A DNA stretch of 36,887 nucleotides from Lysobacteraceae bacterium NML07-0707 (GCA_002798295.1 NWQT01000036.1:1-36887), one strand, 5' to 3'. Positions 21,547 through 30,173 are shown, numbered from the stretch's first letter. The notes: a model not told the origin generated them from the letters alone. Program-made: numbers and translations.

Positions 21547-22341
21547 ATGCGCTGGTTTGAAATCGCTCTTGTTTCCCTGACCGCGATCACGGCCGTGTTC
21601 TGGGCGCTGGACAAGTTTGTCTGGGAGAAACGTCGTGCCAATGCCAGCCTGCTCGAACAGGATGTGCCCTGGTATGTGGACTATTCCAATTCGTTTTTCC
21701 CGCTGCTTTTGGTCATTCTGCTGCTGCGCAGTTTCATCGCCGAGCCGTTCCGCATTCCCACCGGCTCGATGATTCCGACGCTGAAAATCGGTGACTTCAT
21801 CCTGGTCAACAAGTTCGCCTATGGTCTGCGCCTGCCGGTCATCCACACCAAGGTACTGGCATTGGGCGAGCCGGCGCGTGGCGATGTGGTGGTGTTTCGC
21901 TATCCCGGCATGGGCGTGGATGACCCCGACGCCGGGATTGATTTTGTCAAGCGCGTGGTCGGGTTGCCCGGCGATACGGTGCGCTATGAGCGCGGCGTGC
22001 TCAGCATCAATGGCCAGCCGCTTGAATACCAGCCGCAGGGGGATGTGCAAATCCGCGCCGGTGACAGTGGGCCACTGATGGACGGCAAGTTGATGTTGGA
22101 GCAACTGGGGCAAGTTGCGCACCAGGTACAGAATTTTGATATCAGCCTTGAGCGTGGCGGCATGGGCGATGGTGAATTTGTGGTGCCTGCCGGACATTAT
22201 CTGATGATGGGCGATAATCGCGACAACAGCCTGGATGGGCGTTTCTGGGGCTTCTTGCCGGAAGAAAACTTGCGCGGCAAGGCCTTCCTGGTGTGGATGA
22301 ATTTCAGTGACTTGTCGCGTATTGGCGAGAAAATTCGTTGA
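21547..22341 (+). CDS. lepB: Signal peptidase I, copy 2 (tandem paralogue)
   Basis: A second intact 264-aa signal peptidase with the same S74/K135 dyad (PTGSMIPT; DFVKRVVGLPGD) and GDNRDNSLDGRFWG. The start ATG at 21547 has AAAGGA seven bases upstream. Against copy 1 the anchor and first membrane segment are strongly diverged (ALVSLTAITAVFWALDKFVW here), and the substrate-pocket region differs in part (EPFRIPTGSMIPTLKIGDF against DHFRVPTGSMIPSIRIGDF). The later catalytic region is almost identical in protein and DNA. This copy is adjacent to DUF4845 and rnc, the position lepB usually takes, so it is not clear which copy is ancestral. Both look functional. Confidence 0.95.
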   Translation: MRWFEIALVSLTAITAVFWALDKFVWEKRRANASLLEQDVPWYVDYSNSFFPLLLVILLLRSFIAEPFRIPTGSMIPTLKIGDFILVNKFAYGLRLPVIHTKVLALGEPARGDVVVFRYPGMGVDDPDAGIDFVKRVVGLPGDTVRYERGVLSINGQPLEYQPQGDVQIRAGDSGPLMDGKLMLEQLGQVAHQVQNFDISLERGGMGDGEFVVPAGHYLMMGDNRDNSLDGRFWGFLPEENLRGKAFLVWMNFSDLSRIGEKIR

Positions 22342-22413
22342 AGAAGTTAAGATGCTCCCAACGCTCGTACACACTGCTAGTCTTTCACCAACTCCGAAGA
22401 TTGGGGCAATCTT

Positions 22414-22791
22414 ATGAAAAAGCATCAATATGGCATCACCTTGACCAGCTTCCTGATGGTTTTGGCCGTGGTCGGTTTTTTCCTGTTTATAGGCATGAAG
22501 TTGTTCCCGATGTATCAGGAATACTGGAGCGTCACCAAGGCACTCAAAAGTGTGGCGAATGACAGCTCAGTATCCGCTGACCCTGGCAGTATCCGTCGTT
22601 CTTTGGAGAGGCATTTTGACGTCGGCTATATCAATACTGTCAGTAGCAAGGATGTCAAAGTTGAGCGTGCAAAAAATGGCGGGGTATTGGTGGTAATTGA
22701 ATACGAAGTGCGCAAGCCGCTGCTCTATAACCTGGACATAGTTGGCAAGTTCCGTGCCGAAGAAACCAAGCAGGCTGCCGGTGCCCAATAA
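22414..22791 (+). CDS. DUF4845 membrane protein
   Basis: A 125-aa protein of the DUF4845 family: a short N terminus ([10 protein letters not shown]), one membrane helix at about 8-28 ([21 protein letters not shown]), and a small extracytoplasmic domain ending in [20 protein letters not shown]. The N terminus resembles that of type IV pilin-like proteins (basic residues, GIT, then a hydrophobic stretch) but lacks a clear GFTLIE motif. The family regularly sits between lepB and rnc in Xanthomonadales and related groups; its function is unknown. The last 11 bases overlap the start of rnc. Confidence 0.9.
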   Translation: MKKHQYGITLTSFLMVLAVVGFFLFIGMKLFPMYQEYWSVTKALKSVANDSSVSADPGSIRRSLERHFDVGYINTVSSKDVKVERAKNGGVLVVIEYEVRKPLLYNLDIVGKFRAEETKQAAGAQ

Positions 22792-23440
22792 GCGCATCAC
22801 ACATCATTTTTCCAATCCGGCGCTATTGGAGCAGGCGCTGCGTCATCGCAGTGCCGGACAGCCACATAACGAGCGCCTGGAGTTTTTGGGGGATGCGGTG
22901 GTCAACCTGCTGGCCGCCGAGGCACTGTATGCCGCTTGGCCGAAAGCCGATGAAGGCGCGCTGACCAGGGCGCGCACAGAATTGGTACGCGAATCGGCAC
23001 TGGCCACAATTGCCCGCAAGCTGGACTTGGGGGGCAGCCTCAGTCTTGGCCCTGGCGAGATGAAGTCTGGCGGCCACAGGCGTGATTCGATTCTGGCCGA
23101 TGCGGTGGAAGCGCTGGTGGGGGCGGTTTATCTGGACGCTGGCCTGGAAGCAGCAAGACGCATGGCATTGCCGTGGTTCGAGCCGCTGATGGCGGCCTTG
23201 CCGCCCCCCAATAAGGTCGGTAAAGACGCCAAAACCCGCTTGCAGGAATGGCTACAGGCACGCGGCAAGCCGCTGCCGGTTTATGCACTCCTGGCAGAAA
23301 GCGGTGAGGAACATGCCCGCCAGTTCGAGGTCAGTTGCACGCTTGTCGAGCCAAACCTGAGTGCCAGCGGTATTGCCGGCTCGCGTCGGGCTGCAGAGCA
23401 GCTGGCTGCGGCCAAGGTCTTGGCGCACTTGGAGCAGTAA
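22781..23440 (+). CDS. rnc: Ribonuclease III
   Basis: RNase III cuts double-stranded RNA and processes rRNA precursors and some mRNAs and small RNAs. The 219-aa protein has the signature [11 protein letters not shown] at 30-40 with catalytic E34 and D38, the second catalytic segment [16 protein letters not shown], and a C-terminal double-stranded RNA-binding domain ([20 protein letters not shown] through [19 protein letters not shown]). The start is the GTG at 22781, inside the end of DUF4845; a longer frame opens at 22742 but adds residues without family similarity. era and recO, which normally follow, are missing: rnc ends 20 bases from the convergent greB. Confidence 0.96.
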   Translation: MPNKRITHHFSNPALLEQALRHRSAGQPHNERLEFLGDAVVNLLAAEALYAAWPKADEGALTRARTELVRESALATIARKLDLGGSLSLGPGEMKSGGHRRDSILADAVEALVGAVYLDAGLEAARRMALPWFEPLMAALPPPNKVGKDAKTRLQEWLQARGKPLPVYALLAESGEEHARQFEVSCTLVEPNLSASGIAGSRRAAEQLAAAKVLAHLEQ

Positions 23441-23460
23441 AAAAGTCAGTAAGCATGGTC

Positions 23461-23964
23461 TCAAGTCTGATAGCTCACGCCAATGATAAAAAAGCGAACT
23501 ACACCGCCGGGGATTGAGGCTTCGAACTCATCATCAAGGCGTTTTTTCAACATTGCCCGCGCCAGTGGCGAGTCAATGCTGATATGGCCGAGCTTGGCAT
23601 CGGTTTCATCCGGGCCGACGATGCGGTAACGCAGAACTTCCCCGTCTGCCAGACGTTCGAGTTCGACTTCTGCCCCAAAAAACACCACCTCCGGGTCGCT
23701 GGGCATGCTATCGACGACTTTCAGCGCCGGGATGCGTTTGGACAGATAACGTACCCGGCGGTCGATGCCGGCCAGTTGCTTTTTGCGGTAGGTGTATTCG
23801 GCGTTTTCGCTGCGGTCGCCTTCTGCGGCCGCGGCCGCCAATGCCTTCACCACTTCGGGGCGTTGCACGCGCCATAAATCATCCAGTTCGGCTTTCAGCC
23901 GGGCATGGCCTTGTGCGGTAATCAGCTCGGTACTGCCGGGAGAGGGGGGGCGCCAGCGACTCAT
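23461..23964 (-). CDS. greB: Transcription elongation factor GreB
   Basis: GreB reactivates backtracked RNA polymerase by inserting its coiled coil into the secondary channel and stimulating cleavage of the 3' RNA end. The 167-aa protein begins with the GreB-type [20 protein letters not shown], followed by the coiled coil with the tip residues in [16 protein letters not shown] (the conserved acidic pair D and E), then the FKBP-like C-terminal domain with [21 protein letters not shown] and [16 protein letters not shown]. The N-terminal sequence distinguishes it from GreA. Convergent with rnc. Confidence 0.95.
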   Translation of the reverse strand: MSRWRPPSPGSTELITAQGHARLKAELDDLWRVQRPEVVKALAAAAAEGDRSENAEYTYRKKQLAGIDRRVRYLSKRIPALKVVDSMPSDPEVVFFGAEVELERLADGEVLRYRIVGPDETDAKLGHISIDSPLARAMLKKRLDDEFEASIPGGVVRFFIIGVSYQT

Positions 23965-23975
23965 AAGGTCTCAAT

Positions 23976-24007
23976 ACAAAACCGCCGGTGAGCAAGCCAC
24001 CGGCGGT
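23976..24007 (-). terminator. Intrinsic terminator downstream of the NlpE-like gene
   Basis: ACCGCCGGTG (23981-23990) and CACCGGCGGT (23998-24007) form a 10-bp perfect stem with a seven-base loop. On the minus strand the stem is followed by TTTTGTATTG, a plausible U tract. It ends transcription of the gene at 24036-24476 and separates it from greB. Confidence 0.75.
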
Positions 24008-24035
24008 GAGGTTCAAACTTGACCGGAGGGCGCGA

Positions 24036-24476
24036 TTAGCCGCGCTTCAGGGTGTAGTTGAGTTCAGCATTGACGCTGCGGCTGCCATCGGCCGAAACCT
24101 GGGTCAGCGCATCATTGCTGTCCACGGCGTAGAAGGTATCAGCTTCGGTAGCACCATCGGGGGTCAGGGCTACGCGGCCTTCATTCAGCGTCCACTTGCC
24201 AGTGGTTTTGCTGTAACCATCTTGTTCTTCCAGATAGGTTTGCTCCAGCGTGTAAGTGCCATCGGCATTCAGGCTGAGGGCAGTTTCAATGCCGGGGCAG
24301 CTGGCGCAGGCCAGGGTGCCTTTGAAGTTGCCACTCAACTGCTGCATGCCTTCGTTGATGCTGTTAGCCACTTCGGTTGCAGAGGGCTCGGTCAGTACTT
24401 GAGCCTCATTGTTTTTGTTGCAAGCAGCCAGCGACAACGTGGCAGCAATGGCAAGCGGCAGTGCAAACATCTTCAT
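24036..24476 (-). CDS. NlpE-like outer-membrane lipoprotein (N-terminal domain type)
   Basis: A 146-aa lipoprotein. The signal peptide ends in the lipobox LAAC with the lipidated cysteine at residue 19 (ATLSLAACNKNNE). The mature part matches the NlpE N-terminal domain: FKGTLACASCPGIETALSLN with the CxxC motif, then GTYTLEQTYLEE, TTGKWTLNEGRVALTPDG, and a final strand. In Escherichia coli NlpE links surface sensing and copper stress to the Cpx system, but this protein has only the first domain and no cpx genes are nearby, so that role is not assumed. Serine at +1 of the mature chain is absent (Asn instead) and Asp at +2 is absent, so outer-membrane sorting is expected. Single-gene unit with its own terminator. 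Confidence 0.88.
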   Translation of the reverse strand: MKMFALPLAIAATLSLAACNKNNEAQVLTEPSATEVANSINEGMQQLSGNFKGTLACASCPGIETALSLNADGTYTLEQTYLEEQDGYSKTTGKWTLNEGRVALTPDGATEADTFYAVDSNDALTQVSADGSRSVNAELNYTLKRG

Positions 24477-24552
24477 GGTAATTCCTTTATGCAGGATGGA
24501 TGAATGAATAGGCGAGGGATTATTTCACGGAAACACTGAATATTCAGGAAAT

Positions 24553-26106
24553 TCAGCCAGCCGGCACGTATTGCAGCGGTGCACCGGGGCCAATCGGCAG
24601 ACCCAGCCACATCCAGATCATGAACAAAATCGTCCAGCCAATCAGGAAGGCGATGGAATAGGGCAGCATCACGGCGATCACGGTACCGATGCCGGCCTTG
24701 GGCTCATAGCGTTGCAGGAAGGCGATGATCAGGGCGAAATAGCTCATCATCGGCGAGATGATATTGGTGACCGAATCGCCAATGCGGTAGCCTACCTGGG
24801 TGAGCTCTGGCGAATATCCCAGCAGCATGAACATCGGCACGAATACCGGCGCCATCAGCGCCCACTTGGCCGAGGCCGAGCCCATGAACAGGTTGGCGGT
24901 GGCGGTCAGCACGATAAAGCCGGCAAACAGCACGATGCCCGGCAATTGCAGCTGAATCAGCAAATCCGCACCCTTGACCGCAAAAATCAGGCCAAGCTGG
25001 GTCCAGTTGAAGAACGCCACGAACTGTGCGGCAAAGAAGGTCAGCACTAGATACACGCCCAGCGTGGACATGCTCTTGCCCATGCCGTTGATGACATCGC
25101 TATCGTTGCGGATGGTGCCCGCGCCGATGCCGTAGGCCACGCCGGCGACCAGGCCGTACAGGAAGATGACGGCGACGATGCCATCCAGGAAGGGCTTCAA
25201 TGATTTAAGCAGGTTGTCCTCGCCCGCCAGACGCAGGAAGCCGTTGTCCGGCACCGTGCCCCACAGCAGAAGGCCGGTGAGGACGAGGCTGGCGATGGTG
25301 GCGAAGGTCAGGCCGCGCTTTTCGGCTGCACTCATCTGCTCGATTTGGTCTTGTTGCTGGCCTTCGGTGACTGGTGCGTTGGGGAAGCGTGCCGCCACAA
25401 AGCGCTCGGTCACCCACCAGCCCAGCCCGGTGACCAGGAAGGTGGAGACAATCATGAAAAACCAGTTGGCGGCAGGGTTGACGCTATAGCTTGGGTCAAC
25501 GATGCGCGCGGCTTCTTCGGACAGGCCGGCCAGCAGCGGGTCGATGGTGCCGAGCAGCAAATTGGCCGAATAGCCGCCGGAGACCCCGGCAAAAGCTGCG
25601 GCCATGCCCAGAATCGGATGACGCCCTGCGGCCATGAATACCATCCCGGCCAGCGGCACCAGCAGCACATAGCCGATTTCGCTGGCCATGTTCGACATCA
25701 CCCCGGCAAATACCATCACCGGGGTCAGCAAAAAGCGCGGCGCGGCCAGCACCAGTTTGCGCAGTGCGGCGCCAATCAGGCCGGAGTGTTCGGCCACACC
25801 AATGCCGATCAGGGACACCAGCACCGTGCCCAGTGGCGCAAAGCTGGTGAAGTTGGTGACCAGCCCGCCCAGGATGCGCTGCAAGCCTTCGACACTCAGC
25901 AGGTTGACCGGGGTGATTTCCTTGCCGGTGGTGGGGTGGGGCACCGACAGGTCAAATTGCGAAGCCACCCAGGACAGCAGCACCACGATGATGGCCAGGA
26001 TGGCGAACAATGTCGCCGGATGCGGCAGTGCATTGCCGCCTTTTTCAACAATGGTCAAAAAACGGTCGATGGCATATTTTTTGCCGGTCGTGGTTTGCGT
26101 TGTCAT
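24553..26106 (-). CDS. AbgT family transporter (p-aminobenzoyl-glutamate transporter type)
   Basis: A 517-aa inner-membrane protein with about 9-13 hydrophobic segments, matching the AbgT family, whose members import p-aminobenzoyl-glutamate or export sulfonamides and folate-related compounds using ion gradients. Recognisable parts are [39 protein letters not shown], the hairpin with [60 protein letters not shown] and [20 protein letters not shown]. Direction of transport is not readable from sequence; folP elsewhere in the window gives a link to folate metabolism but is not adjacent. The ATG overlaps the TAA of the upstream ATPase gene by one base, so the two are translationally coupled. Confidence 0.92.
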   Translation of the reverse strand: MTTQTTTGKKYAIDRFLTIVEKGGNALPHPATLFAILAIIVVLLSWVASQFDLSVPHPTTGKEITPVNLLSVEGLQRILGGLVTNFTSFAPLGTVLVSLIGIGVAEHSGLIGAALRKLVLAAPRFLLTPVMVFAGVMSNMASEIGYVLLVPLAGMVFMAAGRHPILGMAAAFAGVSGGYSANLLLGTIDPLLAGLSEEAARIVDPSYSVNPAANWFFMIVSTFLVTGLGWWVTERFVAARFPNAPVTEGQQQDQIEQMSAAEKRGLTFATIASLVLTGLLLWGTVPDNGFLRLAGEDNLLKSLKPFLDGIVAVIFLYGLVAGVAYGIGAGTIRNDSDVINGMGKSMSTLGVYLVLTFFAAQFVAFFNWTQLGLIFAVKGADLLIQLQLPGIVLFAGFIVLTATANLFMGSASAKWALMAPVFVPMFMLLGYSPELTQVGYRIGDSVTNIISPMMSYFALIIAFLQRYEPKAGIGTVIAVMLPYSIAFLIGWTILFMIWMWLGLPIGPGAPLQYVPAG

Positions 26107-27620
26107 TAGCGTTTGCCTCCAAACAAGCCGCCCAAAAGGCCGCGAAAAATTTGTTGCCCCACTTTGTTGCCAACCGTGCGGGCGGTTTGTTTTGCCATGG
26201 TTTCCAGCATGCCCTGTTTGCGGCCCGTGCCAAAAACGGCATCTTTGATGCTCTGCCCCAAGCCGCCTTGCTCGGCCTGGGGGTTCTTGCCTGCCGGTGC
26301 GGCAGTCGTGCTCTGTGCCTGTTGCGCCAGTTGCTCGGCTTTTTTGGCCAGCATTTCAAAAGCCGATTCGCGATCCTGTGCCTGCTCGTATTTCATGCCA
26401 ACCGGGCTTGATGCGCGGATGCGTGCGCGCTCGGCATCACTGATGGCGCCCAGCCGGGAAGTGGGTGGGGCGATGAGCACGCGCTCCACCGGCATCGGTA
26501 CGCCCTTGTCCTGGATGAGCGACACCAGCGCTTCGCCGGTGCCCAGCTGCGAAATGGCATCGGCCACATTCAATGCCGGATTGGGGACAAAGGTGTCGGC
26601 TGCGGTTTTGACCGCTTTCTTGTCGCGCGGGGTGAAGGCGCGCAGCGCATGCTGCACGCGGTTGCCGAGCTGGCCGAGGATATTGTCCGGGATGTCGTCG
26701 GGCAATTGCGAGCAGAAATACACGCCCACGCCCTTGGAGCGAATGATTCTGACCACCTGCTCCACGCGCTGTTTGAGCGCGGGCGGCGCATCGCCAAACA
26801 GCAAATGCGCCTCGTCAAAAATGAATACCAGACGCGGCTTTTCAAGGTCGCCGACTTCCGGCAAGCGCTCGAACAGCTCCGAGAGCAGCCATAGCAGAAA
26901 GCTCGAATACAGCCGTGGCTTCAGAATCAATTGCTCGGCGGCCAGGATATTGATAATGCCGCGCCCGTCCAGGTGGGTGCGCATCAGGTCGGTCAATTCC
27001 AGGGCCGGCTCGCCAAAGAAGGCATCGCCGCCTTCTTGCTCCAGACGCAGCAGCGCGCGCTGGATGGCGCCGATGGACTGGCTGCTGACCAGCCCGTATT
27101 CGGTGGAAACCGTCTTGCGCTCTTCGTTGACCAGGTTCAGCAGCGCACGCAGGTCTTTCAGGTCCAGCAGCAACAGGCCGCGGTCATCGGCCAGTTTGAA
27201 GACGATATCCAGCACCCCGGACTGGGTATCGTTCAATTCCAGAATGCGTGATAGCAGCAGCGGCCCCATTTCGCTGACGGTGGTGCGTACCGGATGCCCT
27301 TGTTTGCCCCACAAATCCCAGAACACCACCGGATTTTCGCGGTAGGCAAAGCCTTCCAGGCCGATTTCCGCCACGCGCTGGTTGATGCGCGCATTATCGC
27401 TGCCGGCCATGGCAAGGCCGGCGACATCGCCTTTGACATCGGCAAGAAACACCGGCACGCCGATTTTGCTGAAACCCTCGGCCAGCGTCATCAGCGTGAC
27501 GGTCTTGCCGGTGCCGGTCGCGCCTGCAATCAGGCCATGGCGATTGCCGTATCCGGGGTCGAGCTGAATCAGGCCGCCGCCGGGCGTAGTCACGGCTTTG
27601 CCCACAATAATTGGCTGCAT
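26106..27620 (-). CDS. HerA-like ATPase, DUF853 family (YjgR-like)
   Basis: A 504-aa HerA/FtsK-superfamily ATPase of the DUF853 (YjgR) type. It starts [20 protein letters not shown], with Walker A GATGTGKT at 33-40, a Walker B segment [16 protein letters not shown], and [20 protein letters not shown], followed by [20 protein letters not shown] and a C-terminal helical region with Gln/Ala-rich stretches ([20 protein letters not shown]). HerA proteins in archaea act with NurA in DNA end resection, but the bacterial DUF853 group has no demonstrated role. No NurA-like nuclease or SIR2 partner is next to it, so there is no sign of a defence operon. Coupled to the AbgT gene. Confidence 0.93.
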   Translation of the reverse strand: MQPIIVGKAVTTPGGGLIQLDPGYGNRHGLIAGATGTGKTVTLMTLAEGFSKIGVPVFLADVKGDVAGLAMAGSDNARINQRVAEIGLEGFAYRENPVVFWDLWGKQGHPVRTTVSEMGPLLLSRILELNDTQSGVLDIVFKLADDRGLLLLDLKDLRALLNLVNEERKTVSTEYGLVSSQSIGAIQRALLRLEQEGGDAFFGEPALELTDLMRTHLDGRGIINILAAEQLILKPRLYSSFLLWLLSELFERLPEVGDLEKPRLVFIFDEAHLLFGDAPPALKQRVEQVVRIIRSKGVGVYFCSQLPDDIPDNILGQLGNRVQHALRAFTPRDKKAVKTAADTFVPNPALNVADAISQLGTGEALVSLIQDKGVPMPVERVLIAPPTSRLGAISDAERARIRASSPVGMKYEQAQDRESAFEMLAKKAEQLAQQAQSTTAAPAGKNPQAEQGGLGQSIKDAVFGTGRKQGMLETMAKQTARTVGNKVGQQIFRGLLGGLFGGKR

Positions 27621-27738
27621 ACGGTTTTCCTGAAGACTGAACGGCGCAGATTTTATGCGGCAATTGCCCGTTGTGCGCCTTGTCTGCTGCGCTGGCCGCG
27701 GTTACCCTGCGGGGCTTCCTTGGCATTGTGCAATAAAA

Positions 27739-29316
27739 ATGGTTTTGATACGGCAAAAAACAGCTCAAATTTCCCTTGCCTTGCTGGCGTCGGTGGCCTT
27801 GCTGGCGCCGGCTCAAGGCAATGCCCAGCGCCTCTCGCGCGCCGTTCAGAACATTCTTGACCAGGCACAAAGCATCGAAGCGCGTTTTGCGCAGGCCAGC
27901 GATGCCGAGCAGCAGGAAGCGGCATTGAGCGAGATGGAAAAACTCATTGCCCAGTGCAGCGACGTGCGTGGCTGTCAGGTGCAATCGCTGACCCCGGTGT
28001 ATCGCCGCATGCTGCAACCCAAGGGACAGGCCGAGGGCGTGCAGGCCAATGAGGATGCGCTCGATGAAGGCGATGAAGACGAAGACCCCATCAACTTTAC
28101 CGGCCAGTCGGTACCGGATGCGGCTGGTGCCGATGCCTTGCTGGATGAGCGCAACAAGCGCTTTGTGCAAATGGTGCAATTCAATCCCGCGGTGCAGGAG
28201 GGCATTCGCCGCTGGCTGACCGATATGCGGCCGGCGCTGATGGAAAGCTATGTCAATTACCAGTACCTGCGCCCACATATGGCACCCGCCTTCCAGCGTG
28301 CCGGCCTGCCCGAGGCGCTGTTGTTTGGCATCATGGCCAAAGAGTCCAACGGCAAGGTGCATGTCAGCTCGCGCGCCGGCGCCAGCGGGCCGTTGCAATT
28401 CATGCCAGCGACCGGACGCCGTTTTGGTCTGGGGCCGGATGGCACCGGCTTTGATACCCGCTTTGATGCGCGCATGTCCGCAGAGGCCGCAGCGGCCTAT
28501 TTGCTGGAGCGCTACGAGCAGCTCAACGGCAATATCGAACTGTCGCTGGCCGCCTATAACGGCGGCGAAGGCCGCGCATTGCGTATCTATAACCAAAGCG
28601 GCGGGCGCAGCTTCTGGGATATCAGCGTTTATAACCAGTTCCCGGGCGAAACCCGTGACTATGTGCCGATGGTGATTGCCGCCGCCTGGCTGTATCTGCA
28701 TCCGTCCGAGTACGGCCTGCGCTTTCCGCGCACCTGGGGGGCAGGCCGGGTTTCGCAAATCCAGCTCAAGCGTGCGACCAGCATCAACGAGCTGACCATC
28801 TGCCTTGGCAATGCCCGTGGCAGCAATGGCTATCAGCGCGCACTGCGCAATCTCAACCCGCGCTACCGCATCAATGACCCCTTGCCCGAGGGCACCACAT
28901 TGACTGTGACCAATACCATCGCCTCGCTTTACAACCGCTATTGCGTCACTGGCAAGCGTGCCGAAACCACCCGGCAGCTGATGATGAGCAGCGTCAATGG
29001 TGCCCTGGTGCATGGCAGCACCACGCCGGTGGGGGAAGTGCGTGTAAGTGAGCTCACCCCGACCAACGCACCCAGCCAAGCAACGCCGCAGCGTGCCAGC
29101 GCACCGGCAGCAAGTACTGCCCCGGCACGCAATCGGACGCAACAGCGCCAGCAGCGCACCCGCACACATCGTGTGGCGCGCGGAGAAACCTTGAACGCCA
29201 TCGCCCGCCGTTATCAATGCTCGGTGCAACAGCTGGCCTCGGCCAACAATATCCGCGCCCCGCGCTACGCCATCCAGCCCGGCCAGACTTTGCGGCTGAC
29301 TGGCTGTCGCAAATAA
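27739..29316 (+). CDS. MltD-like membrane-bound lytic transglycosylase with LysM
   Basis: An exported murein transglycosylase of 525 aa that would cleave the glycan strands of peptidoglycan with formation of 1,6-anhydro-MurNAc. It has a signal peptide (SLALLASVALLAPAQGNAQ, cut near residue 29) and an acidic Gln/Glu-rich linker. The SLT domain carries catalytic E202 in GIMAKESNGKVHVSSRAGAS, followed by GPLQFMPATGRRFGL and LAAYNGGEGRALR. A Ser/Thr/Ala-rich spacer then leads to one LysM repeat at about 476-522 (VARGETLNAIARRYQCSVQQ). Start chosen at the ATG 27739, directly before the signal peptide; the frame opens earlier at 27655. Last chromosomal gene before the prophage. Confidence 0.92.
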   Translation: MVLIRQKTAQISLALLASVALLAPAQGNAQRLSRAVQNILDQAQSIEARFAQASDAEQQEAALSEMEKLIAQCSDVRGCQVQSLTPVYRRMLQPKGQAEGVQANEDALDEGDEDEDPINFTGQSVPDAAGADALLDERNKRFVQMVQFNPAVQEGIRRWLTDMRPALMESYVNYQYLRPHMAPAFQRAGLPEALLFGIMAKESNGKVHVSSRAGASGPLQFMPATGRRFGLGPDGTGFDTRFDARMSAEAAAAYLLERYEQLNGNIELSLAAYNGGEGRALRIYNQSGGRSFWDISVYNQFPGETRDYVPMVIAAAWLYLHPSEYGLRFPRTWGAGRVSQIQLKRATSINELTICLGNARGSNGYQRALRNLNPRYRINDPLPEGTTLTVTNTIASLYNRYCVTGKRAETTRQLMMSSVNGALVHGSTTPVGEVRVSELTPTNAPSQATPQRASAPAASTAPARNRTQQRQQRTRTHRVARGETLNAIARRYQCSVQQLASANNIRAPRYAIQPGQTLRLTGCRK

Positions 29317-29505
29317 GTGCAAGGATCTTATCGTCGTTTGCCAGCGGCTCAATTGCCTAAATTCCGTAGCTTGTTGGCATTGATTGATGCGGTGTCTGAG
29401 CCTGACGACCTTAAATTACCGGGTCTGTATTTGCACAAGCTCCGGAACGATAACGGGCGTGCCGCGTCAGTGGCATGGTCAAGGCTGCGTGGTATCGAGC
29501 AGTGA
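29317..29505 (+). pseudogene. Possible fragment of a RelE/HigB-type toxin
   Basis: A 62-codon frame opening with GTG directly after the MltD-like stop. Part of it (PKFRSLLALIDAVSEPDDLK followed by LPGLYLHKLR) resembles the middle of HigB/RelE-type toxins, where a stretch of leucines precedes DLxLPGxxLHxL. The N-terminal strand, and the C-terminal WSxxxNxxWRxxF core with its catalytic residues, are missing; the frame instead ends RAASVAWSRLRGIEQ. No antitoxin is recognisable after it. I regard this as a weak resemblance to a remnant, not a working toxin. The remaining bases to 29742 hold an open frame (29475-29717) without family similarity and no other feature I can support. Confidence 0.3.
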
Positions 29506-29742
29506 CGGCGATAAAGACGCGGGATGCCGACGTCATTGAGGCATTACAGGCGGTGTCTGCCGCGCCGAACGAAGAAGCGGTTGCCAATGCGGGAGCGACA
29601 GACACTGGAGCTGCCAAAGTCGCTCGGCAACCTGCCACCGAGCATCTTCCGCCAACAATGCGAACGTGCAAACTCTCCTTTACAACTGTCTACTTGACGG
29701 GGAAGGCTACGCTATAGCTATCAGATAGATATGCAAGCCATG

Positions 29743-29770
29743 TTTTTACATAATAAAAACTATGCGATTT
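29743..29770 (+). other. attL, dif-like XerC/XerD site
   Basis: Arms TTTTTACATAA and CTATGCGATTT around the 6-bp centre TAAAAA. The ACATAA arm corresponds to the XerD arm and the TATGCG arm to the XerC arm of dif. Together with the site at 36514 it marks the prophage ends. It also contains the stop codon of the minus-strand regulator gene. Confidence 0.7.
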
Positions 29771-30105
29771 GTCAAGCTCTCTGCGTGAGCATTTTTTGCA
29801 GGGAAAGTTGACAAACAGATAGCTATCATGATAGCTGCGGCAGCCTTGCCGAATGACAACCAAAACTGCCGCATTTGCGGGGTTTTTGCTTGCTCGGCGC
29901 GATGTTGCCTGACTGCTTCTTCAGGATTTTCGCCAATCATTTCGGCCAGTGCGACAATCGCGTCATCATCAGCACATCGGGTTCCAAGGCGGTAATGATT
30001 GAACCTTTTTGCGTCCCAGCCTAGCGTTCTTGCTGCTTCTGCATCTGTTTCTGTGACTTGAATCACGCGCTTTATTAATCGCTGCTGAATAGCTGTGCTT
30101 TTCAT
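29746..30105 (-). CDS. Phage HTH regulator with C-terminal membrane segment (DUF3693-like)
   Basis: A 119-aa protein with an N-terminal helix-turn-helix (about residues 15-62: TDAEAARTLGWDAKRFNHYR, ADDDAIVALAEMIGENPEEA), similar in pattern to DUF3693 phage-associated regulators, then a membrane segment at about 88-105 (GKAAAAIMIAICLSTFPAKN). It is divergent from the replication genes, the position of the repressor in inoviruses, so it probably represses their promoter. A GAAC-N4-GTTC palindrome begins three bases upstream of its ATG and includes the only plausible ribosome-binding bases (AGGTG), which suggests autoregulation. The last codons read through the attL core and the stop lies in its outer arm. 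DNA-binding role is inferred. Confidence 0.75.
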   Translation of the reverse strand: MKSTAIQQRLIKRVIQVTETDAEAARTLGWDAKRFNHYRLGTRCADDDAIVALAEMIGENPEEAVRQHRAEQAKTPQMRQFWLSFGKAAAAIMIAICLSTFPAKNAHAESLTNRIVFIM

Positions 30106-30107
30106 CG

Positions 30108-30169
30108 GAACACCTGTTCTAATTTGCTTGGAACACCTGTACCATCATCCTCCGCCGGAACATCTGTTC
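30108..30169. promoter_or_regulatory. Three GAAC-N4-GTTC palindromic operators
   Basis: GAACACCTGTTC (30108-30119), GAACACCTGTAC (30131-30142) and GAACATCTGTTC (30158-30169) lie between the divergent regulator and replication genes, with start-to-start spacing of 23 and 27 bases. Two are perfect palindromes and the middle one has one mismatch. They are probable binding sites for the HTH regulator or for a LexA-type repressor; the form equals the Gram-positive SOS box but not the usual gammaproteobacterial LexA box. Confidence 0.65.
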
Positions 30170-30173
30170 TGGC

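Larger units (their letters stand above)
20663..22341 (+). repeat. Tandem duplication of lepB with an 884-bp period
   Basis: The two lepB genes align without gaps at an offset of 884 bases. Positions 21048-21156 and 21932-22040 are identical over 109 bases including all synonymous sites, and the rest of the 3' half differs only at scattered positions, while the first 250 or so bases of each gene have diverged widely. The 89-base spacer shows no similarity to the lepA-lepB junction. Confidence 0.9.

Noticed and set aside
24553-27620. HerA-like ATPase as part of an anti-phage defence operon
   Set aside because: No SIR2, NurA or DUF4297 partner next to it; the neighbour is a transporter and the DUF853 type is a widespread housekeeping-like family.
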